In this document: piece by piece, positions 57,974-64,000 of the stretch
How the letters are laid out: the number at the start of each line of letters is the position of its first letter
Numbering within the stretch: the first letter of the stretch is position 1
DNA from: Trichoderma breve
Lineage: Eukaryota; Ascomycota; Sordariomycetes; Hypocreales; Hypocreaceae
NCBI RefSeq assembly: GCF_028502605.1
Contig: NC_079237.1
Coordinates: 744,001-808,000, forward strand
DNA: 64,000 nt
Reading direction: 5' to 3'
Program-made: the position numbers and the translations under genes
Notes under the pieces: generated by a model
Seen by the model: the letters and a program-made list of their open reading frames with translations, nothing else
The model's database searches: none
What the model was told of the DNA's origin: nothing

Positions 57974-59980
57974 ATGAGTCGCCTGTCTCGGGCTGAGGGC
58001 CGGTCCCCCTTGCCGTCGCTGCAGAGCGAAATCTCGATTCTCAATGCCGAAAAGTATGGCGAGGAGCCCAGACAAGTCAATGGCAAGCGCTCGCCAGAGT
58101 CGGATCATGACGAGGACGATGCCGTGCAGAAGAAGCGCTCCAGAGGCCGTCCGCGGCTCGACACCAAGGACGAGACAGCCGCCGATGTGAGTAACGAAGC
58201 TTGGCAGACATTTCCACAACCATCATGATTCATCATCACTACCGCCCTCACAAGCACGAGCACCAGCGCTATCACTATCACTATCAATGGCATTGTCTCT
58301 TTCTTCTTCTTCACGTCCTCTGTTGCTCCCTTCTCTCTCGGCATGCGTACTTTCAGGCACATGGAATGGTGCAATGTAGTCTAACCTCTTCACCTCACTG
58401 CAGCGTCGTCGAACCCAGATTCGCCTTGCTCAGCGAGCATACAGACACCGCAAAGACACCGCCATCACCACCCTCGAGCAAAAAGTCAAGGATCTCGAAG
58501 CCTCAAATGAGGCCATGAGCAAGGAGTTTACCAAATTTTACGACATTATCCTAGCCGAGGGCATCTTTGACATTGCCCCTCATGCCGCCCCTCGCCTCAG
58601 ACTCATCGCCGACAGGCTCCTCCGCATCTCCAGCATGGTGGGAACCAGCAGCATCACTTCACCTGACAGCGATGAATCCATTGTGGCCAAACCTGGAGCC
58701 GGCCGCAAGGGAGCCAACGACATCGCCATGAGCCTCGGCTCCCAGAGCAGCATTCTCGAACCGGAGATCACGGCTTCTACCTTTTCTACCTCCCAGCACC
58801 AGCATCCGGCTGCTTTCAACTACGAAGTCATCGCCTCGGCCACGCCAAACAACGCCAGCTTCCCATTCTTCTCTCTCGATGCAACCTCCTCACAGCCCCA
58901 GAGCGGCAGCTATCTGGGCAACTCCATCGCCAGCCCTTCGCCTTACCCCCGACTCTCACCACCGGCGCCATTCGGCTTTAGCGAGCGCTCTTTTAGCAAG
59001 AGATTGCAGCGGACAACCCTGGAGCGCGGTCTCAGACTAGCCACAATGAAAAACCCGCCCCCTGAGCAGTATGCAACTGTTTTCGGCTTCTGCTTACTGT
59101 TTGAATCCCGAGAATCGATTATCCGGAGATTGGCCGCAGGGCTGAAAAAGGCTCAGAGCGAGGTTATGGACTGGAAGCTGTCGACATCTGATCAATTTGG
59201 ATTCTTGGACAGTGCCTTTTCCTCGGGTGGCTCGGATGACTTGGGCCATGCGCTACTTTCTTTGGGCAAATCTAACAGTGCCTTTTCTGGCCTGACGTCG
59301 GCATTTAACCAACAGTCTTCAACTGGTTCTGATGAGCGAACAGAACAGCGGATACGGATGATTTGCCAAAACTTTGAGGGCGAGTTTTTCACAGCTGATG
59401 AAGTAGAGTTGTTCCTGCGCAGGCTCGGCTTGAGTATTCCTCCCAACGTCGACTATCTCGAAACAGAACTGGACCTCAACGACCTCCAAGCTGCCGACGA
59501 TGCCAGCACAAAGAGCCACTTTGCCAGCATCGGACTATCTCCCGGCAGCTCAGGCCTGGGCAATGGGGGCGGCATCCACAGCAACATGTGGCAGATGAAC
59601 GGCTCCTCGATTGGCGATTTCGCAAGTTCTCTACGAGGGGACTCATCAGAAGGTCAGAACAGTAAAATGACAGAGTTTGGAGACGAATCTGACCCGAATG
59701 GAGGATTAGTCGCGTTTATGAACAGTCACGATTTCGGCCAGATGTGGTCGACGGGATCTAGCTGGCCAAAGACTAAGGTTTCCGTCGACGTTCGCAGGCT
59801 GATAGAAGGTATGTTGATCGTTGCACCTAATTTCTTCATCTCTTGATTTCAGATTACTGACATGTATTAGAACTGGTCGGTCGGTCAGTCTGCCTTGGCA
59901 GGGTACCGGGTGTGCGGCCCAAGGACGTGATCAAATCCGTCAAGATTGCGGCGGGCCTCTCAACCTCTAGCGCACCGTGA
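57974..59980 (+). CDS. bZIP transcription factor, filamentous-fungal subfamily (575 aa, three exons)
   Basis: A nuclear DNA-binding regulator. Exons 57974-58186, 58404-59808 and 59871-59980 (1728 nt) keep frame. Residues about 50-70 (KKRSRGRPRLDTKDETAAD) are an AT-hook-like basic lead-in. The basic region RRRTQIRLAQRAYRHRK (about 72-88) follows directly at the exon 1-2 junction, then a short zipper LEQKVKDLEASNEAMSKEF. The middle is Ser/Pro-rich. The last exon adds ELVGRSVCLGRVPGVRPKDV and IKSVKIAAG. It is needed for a complete protein, as the unspliced frame ends at 59846. In the basic region the Asn that most bZIP proteins use for base contact (NxxAQ) is replaced by Ile (IRLAQ). Target genes and stimulus are not evident. 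Confidence 0.9.
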
Positions 59981-60907
59981 TCAACTCGAAACACCACATC
60001 TTGCCTTACGACGTGCGAAAACCATCATACTATCGGACCGGAAAAGAACATTTTAGAGAAAGAGGCTTTGTTACTGATTTTCACGGTAAATCAGGAGGGC
60101 GGGAAAACGCATCTAGGGCACTGATTCAGGCCCATTGATTGATACTTGGAGCAACGGGAGTTACAAAGGATATATACCACGGAAGTCCAGGGCTAACGGA
60201 CTCCTTGTCTGCACCGGCGGAAAGCGTGTTGATATTTTTATTATCTTAATGGGGGAATCTACATGGCGGCATTCGTTTCATTTGACATGGGGATAAACCA
60301 TCTTTCTGATCACTTGGTTCACGAAACACGAATATATAATGTTTGACATGGACATGAGCGTCCTGTTTTCCTTCTTTTTTCTCTGATGAGATATCTGTCT
60401 GATGTGCAATGATACAAGAACGGGCTCATGGGCCTGGCTGGTGCTGGACATGATTAAGATGAGCATCTGTTAAGATAAGCAATTGTTAAAATAAGAGGCC
60501 ATATTCCACGGAAATTGGTCAAAACGGAAATTGGTCAGATTAATCAGACGATGAAAAACATGTCTTGATTTGGCGGGGGGGGAAGAAAAGGATTCCGAAG
60601 CCGAAGCCGGCTATCGCGGTGGGTTGAGTAAGGATGCCCGATTAGGCAGGTGATCCGCCCAGACGGTAGGATAATGTGGAGGCGGCATTTCAACTCCGCT
60701 TGTTCAACCTCTTATCAAGATGGTGTAGATGAGCGTCTTTTGCTTCAATTGTTGCATTAGATTTCATCTTAGATGTCAATTTTCTCCAGTGACATTTTCA
60801 TCGTGTCTTTTCTTTACTCCGAGGCTACTCCTAAGATAATCTTCATTTGGATTCTCTCCGCTCTTGCATCCCCTACGCAAGTCTTATGTCGCTTTCTTTC
60901 TCTCATC
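59981..60907. other. Intergenic spacer, 0.9 kb
   Basis: It lies between the bZIP stop and the asparaginase start. It holds the 3' region of the former and the promoter of the latter. A tandem pair GGAAATTGGTCA lies near 60510-60538. No gene is seen. Confidence 0.6.
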
Positions 60908-62351
60908 ATGGAGTACAAACAACAACACTCCGTCTCAGACTCCCAAGTCAAGATCCAGCCTCGCCTCATCATCCACGGCGGTGCGGGAAACATTCTTCGC
61001 AGCAACTTTCCCGCCGACAAATATGCCGCCTACCGATCCTCTCTTCTCTCAATCGTAAGTTTTCCCAATACCTCTCCAAATCAACCCCATACATTCTTTC
61101 ATCCTCCAGCTTGAAAGCTAATATGATGAGATATAAAAGGTCTCCAAAACGCGAGATTACATGAACTCACCCACACACAGCGAAAAGAACGCAAGCAATC
61201 ATCACCCCTCTGCACTAGAAATTGCCACCCATGCCGTCGCCCAACTAGAAGACAACCCGCTCTTCAACAGCGGTCACGGCGCAGTCTTCACGCGCGACGG
61301 CATCAACGAGCTAGAAGCCTCCGTAATGGTCTCGCGGGGCTTCAAGAAGCGCGGCGTAGGCGTCATGGGGCTGCGGAGAGTGCGCAATCCGATTCTTTTG
61401 GCGAGGAAGATGCTTGAGCATGGGGAGCGGGATCTTGCGCCTGCGGGATCTGTGCCTTCTTCTTCTCTGCTGCTGGATGTTGATGTTGATGGGAATGGGG
61501 GATTGAATGTGCCGTCTGCGCAGGGACATACACAGCTTCATGGCCAGACAGCAGAGCAATTAGCACAAATGTACGGCCTGGAAATGGTCGACCCGAAATA
61601 CTTTTTCACGCAGCAGCGTTGGGACGAACATGTCCGTGCGTTGGAGCGCGAACAAAAGGGTTTGAGCTCCGGGACCTGGCATGCGGAGGAGTATCTCCCA
61701 CAAGGAACCTGCGGAGCAGTTGCTCTGGATGCAGACGGCGTGATTTGCGCTGCCACGAGCACAGGCGGTATGACGAATAAGCTGACTGGCCGAATTGGCG
61801 ACACGCCCGTCGTCGGGGCTGGATTCTGGGCTGAGGAATGGGATGAAGAGGGATTGGAGGGGCTTGTTGAGGGGGCGAGGCCTGGGGTGAGTTTTGTTGG
61901 GCCGTTGAAGGGGTTGCTTGCGGATTGTTTCCCTACGCCGTGGATGTATTCGCCTGCTGGTCAGTTTGTGCCCTCATCTTCGACACGATCCATGGGGTTT
62001 TCGGGGACGGGGAACGGAGATTCGTTTCTGCGTGTCAATGCTGTGCGTACAGTCGCTGCTATTGCGCGATACAAGCCTCTCGCTGGAAACAAGGCATTGG
62101 CGAGAGTTGCTGGTCCGGGGGGCGAGTTGCAGAAGAGTGCTGGAGATCGATGGGGCCGGACGGGAGAGGGCGAAGGCGGGATAATTGGTATCGAGTGCGT
62201 CTTGGAGCGGGATGAAGATGGTGGTGTTGTTGGTGTTAAGTCGGAAGTGCTGATGGAGTATAATTGCGGTGGCATGTATAGGGCTTGGATTGATGATGAT
62301 GGGGAGGCGGTGATGAGTATCTGGTCGAATGGCTCTGCAGACGAGCTGTGA
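60908..62351 (+). CDS. Asparaginase_2 family Ntn hydrolase (L-asparaginase/threonine aspartase type, 452 aa)
   Basis: Hydrolyses asparagine or isoaspartyl bonds, or acts as a taspase-like protease, after autocleavage. Exons 60908-61054 and 61140-62351 (1359 nt) join in phase 0. The N-terminal IIHGGAGNIL (23-27 HGGAG) and FNSGHGAVFTRDG are family signatures. The self-cleavage nucleophile is Thr239 in QGTCGAVALD, and FSGTGNGDSFLRVNA follows in the beta chain. No signal peptide is seen, so the enzyme is probably intracellular. Insertions such as the Gly/Asp-rich LLLDVDVDGNGG make it longer than bacterial isoaspartyl peptidases. An in-frame ATG 135 nt upstream (60773) would add a hydrophobic N-terminal segment. 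The 60908 start is preferred because it leaves the usual short lead before HGGAG. Confidence 0.9.
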
Positions 62352-63006
62352 GTTTTGAAGATCAACATGTGCCCAGTAATATATATAGAGATTTAGATGA
62401 GATGCAATCAAGTGCAGTTATTCAAGGGGCCTCATAACCCCGAATTCATTTCATATTTGGATTACAGCATCCACCGGCCTTATTTCCAAAAGGCACAGCT
62501 ATACACAGAGCAGCGTGTCCTCCACCACGCCGGCTCTTCTTTTTATATATTCGTACATTGTGAAAAAGACTCACAAACACCAGTTTCCCAGCACCACGCG
62601 TAGATGTTTTTCTTTTTCTTCGATTTCTCGTCTTTTTCGCGGACCCAGAGTTTCCCTCCTTTCCCTATATCTATAATTCACGGAAAACGCCAGTGCGATG
62701 CGGTTTGCAGATTATCCATAGATATTGGTAGATGTTTGGAGATTGATTCTCCCCTCCCTTTTTTCTCCCTTTCCCTCTTCGTTCGTGTTCGAGTAGAATT
62801 TTCTATCCTTGTAGAACTTCTGGCGCCGCAGAGTCAACATGGAGAGAAAAGTAATAATAATTGTGCGTTGAAAGTTCGAAAAAAGCCAAGACCAGTAAAG
62901 TGGAATAAAAGACAAGACTCAAGTAAAAAAAGGCAGAGTTGAGAGAGGCATAATATCGATTCGGGTTTTTCGTTTCGTTTCGGTCATCCTTTTTCTGCTA
63001 TCCACC
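62352..63006. other. Convergent 3' spacer, 0.65 kb
   Basis: This is the region between the stops of the asparaginase gene (plus) and TIM17 (minus). It is rich in T/C tracts and A-rich runs and contains no gene. Confidence 0.6.
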
Positions 63007-63668
63007 TCACAACGCCTGGACCTCAGAGTTGGGCGGCGGCTGGGGCATCTCCAGCTTGGTTGATCCAGACATCATCTTTCCAAAGGCAATACCGACACCC
63101 TCGATGACGGCCAGCAGGACGGCACAGCCAATGGCGTTGTTTCGGGCAGCCTTGACACCACCACGGAAGGCAAGGGAGCCGCCGGTGAAGAAGCCCGCAC
63201 TGCACAAGGGTTTTGTTAGCAACTCCAGTTTCACCCATAGGCTCGCCGGTGTCAACGGATGCAATGCTCACATGATGGCGTTGTAAGGATCCTCCTTCTT
63301 GCGGATGCCCTTGACGGCGCAGTCAAAGGTCGAGAAGAGACCGCCCCAGACGCCAAAGTTGCCGCCCAGGACGGGAGCTCGCATCTTGACGGCGGTGATG
63401 GCACCGATGCGGCGCTCGCCGTAGGGAGAGTTTCGGAAGCCCTTGATGCCGTGCCAGATGGTTCCGCCAATGGCCTGTAGATCAAAACAATCAAAAACCA
63501 GTCAGCCCGCCATGATACCCAAAATCTTGCGTCGATGACAACCTGTGGTGCCAATGTGGGGGGAGGGAGGGGAGAGAGAGAGAGGCTTTATCAACGTACG
63601 CCCATGGCAAAGGCACCGCCAAAGTCATTGAGAATGACAAAGGGACAAGGGTCGCGTCCGTGATCCAT
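63007..63668 (-). CDS. TIM17: TIM17, mitochondrial inner-membrane import channel subunit (154 aa, three exons)
   Basis: Core subunit of the TIM23 presequence translocase in the inner mitochondrial membrane. Minus-strand exons are 63600-63668, 63272-63474 and 63007-63199 (465 nt). The protein reads [20 protein letters not shown], then [20 protein letters not shown], with [16 protein letters not shown] and [14 protein letters not shown]. These cover the conserved N-terminal acidic start (Asp2, Arg5, Asp6) and the Gly-rich transmembrane helices of the Tim17/22/23 family. The paired cysteines expected in Tim17 (Cys8 and the Cys in STFDC) are present. Length matches yeast Tim17 (158 residues). The C-terminal tail is short and Pro-rich. 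Confidence 0.97.
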
Positions 63669-64000
63669 GGCTGTGGGAGAGAATCGAGTCGAAGGAGGGG
63701 GTTGGGAGAATCGGGGTCGATGATGTCGTTGCTTTTGGTGGTGAGGAAAAAAAAGTCGGTTTGCACTGGCTGAGCCGGGATTTGGTTTTTTGGAAATCTA
63801 GAAATTTCGGGCCGCGGCGCCTGTTCCGTTTTCGCAAAGGCCAATGAATGGAGTGGCGGAATTTTGCGTTCCGTTTTGGTAACGGGGGTCACATGATCCG
63901 TTTGATACGGAGGAGGTATGCGTTTGGAACGGAGCTAAATCTCAGTACAAGTGACTTGATACCAAACAAGTTGCACTTCAGACACTTTTTCATGCATGCT
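63669..64000. other. Upstream region of TIM17
   Basis: It contains the promoter of TIM17 and runs to the window edge. No gene can be supported. Confidence 0.5.

Noticed and set aside
60773..60907. Upstream in-frame ATG for the asparaginase gene, adding 45 hydrophobic residues
   Set aside because: The 60908 start leaves the usual short N-terminus before HGGAG. The extension is not a clean signal peptide.
1..64000. CRISPR arrays, bacterial operons, rRNA genes
   Set aside because: No spaced identical repeats of array form, no rRNA-like or 5S-like sequence, and intron-bearing genes throughout show a eukaryotic nuclear origin.

Overview
The window looks like nuclear DNA of a filamentous ascomycete, most likely a Sordariomycete and probably Hypocreales (Trichoderma-like). 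The basis is short introns (about 50-90 nt) with GTAAGT/GTGAGT donors and CTAAC/CTGAC branch sites, several fungus-specific families (DUF6594, Blm10, TIM17, a LYR/Cup1-like protein, a filamentous-fungal bZIP subfamily), and long gene-free spacers. The species placement is inference. Sixteen protein genes are called (one cut by the left edge), with one tRNA-Lys, two transcription-factor relics, one candidate solo LTR and several repeats or regulatory sites. Every spliced model was built by hand and its exons sum to a whole number of codons.

Layout. 1-1046: start of a membrane protein (minus). 2624-4972: ADGF/CECR1-type adenosine deaminase (minus). 7387-7460: tRNA-Lys(UUU). 9098-24000 is an accessory block: a 739-aa helical coiled-coil protein, a secreted bicovalent-FAD oxidoreductase, a DUF6594 membrane protein, a tiny three-exon gene, a caspase-like (C14) protein and a 1534-aa TPR protein. 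25015-43725 is mostly housekeeping: proteasome activator Blm10, a conserved unknown protein, a 5.7 kb gene desert, a LYR-motif protein and a protein kinase. 43726-57973 is a gene-poor, decaying stretch with a candidate LTR, one intact secreted lysozyme-like gene and two broken zinc-cluster regulator relics. 57974-63668 returns to core genes: a bZIP factor, an asparaginase/taspase-like Ntn hydrolase and TIM17.

The most interesting part is 14745-23966. Two divergent pairs sit side by side: DUF6594 with a tiny SH3-like protein, and a C14 caspase with a TPR protein. The TPR protein carries near-identical 45-residue repeats of the kind that in fungi usually precede a CHAT protease domain. Here they are fused instead to a fungal domain of unknown function, and a caspase-fold protease is encoded across a shared 579 bp promoter that holds three diverged copies of a roughly 60 bp repeat. 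This could be a split version of the TPR-protease immune or cell-death arrangement. The architecture is visible in the sequence; the function is inference.

The 9.1-11.6 kb protein (long helices around a hydrophobic glycine/serine-rich segment) could be a membrane-active partner, but I do not recognise its family.
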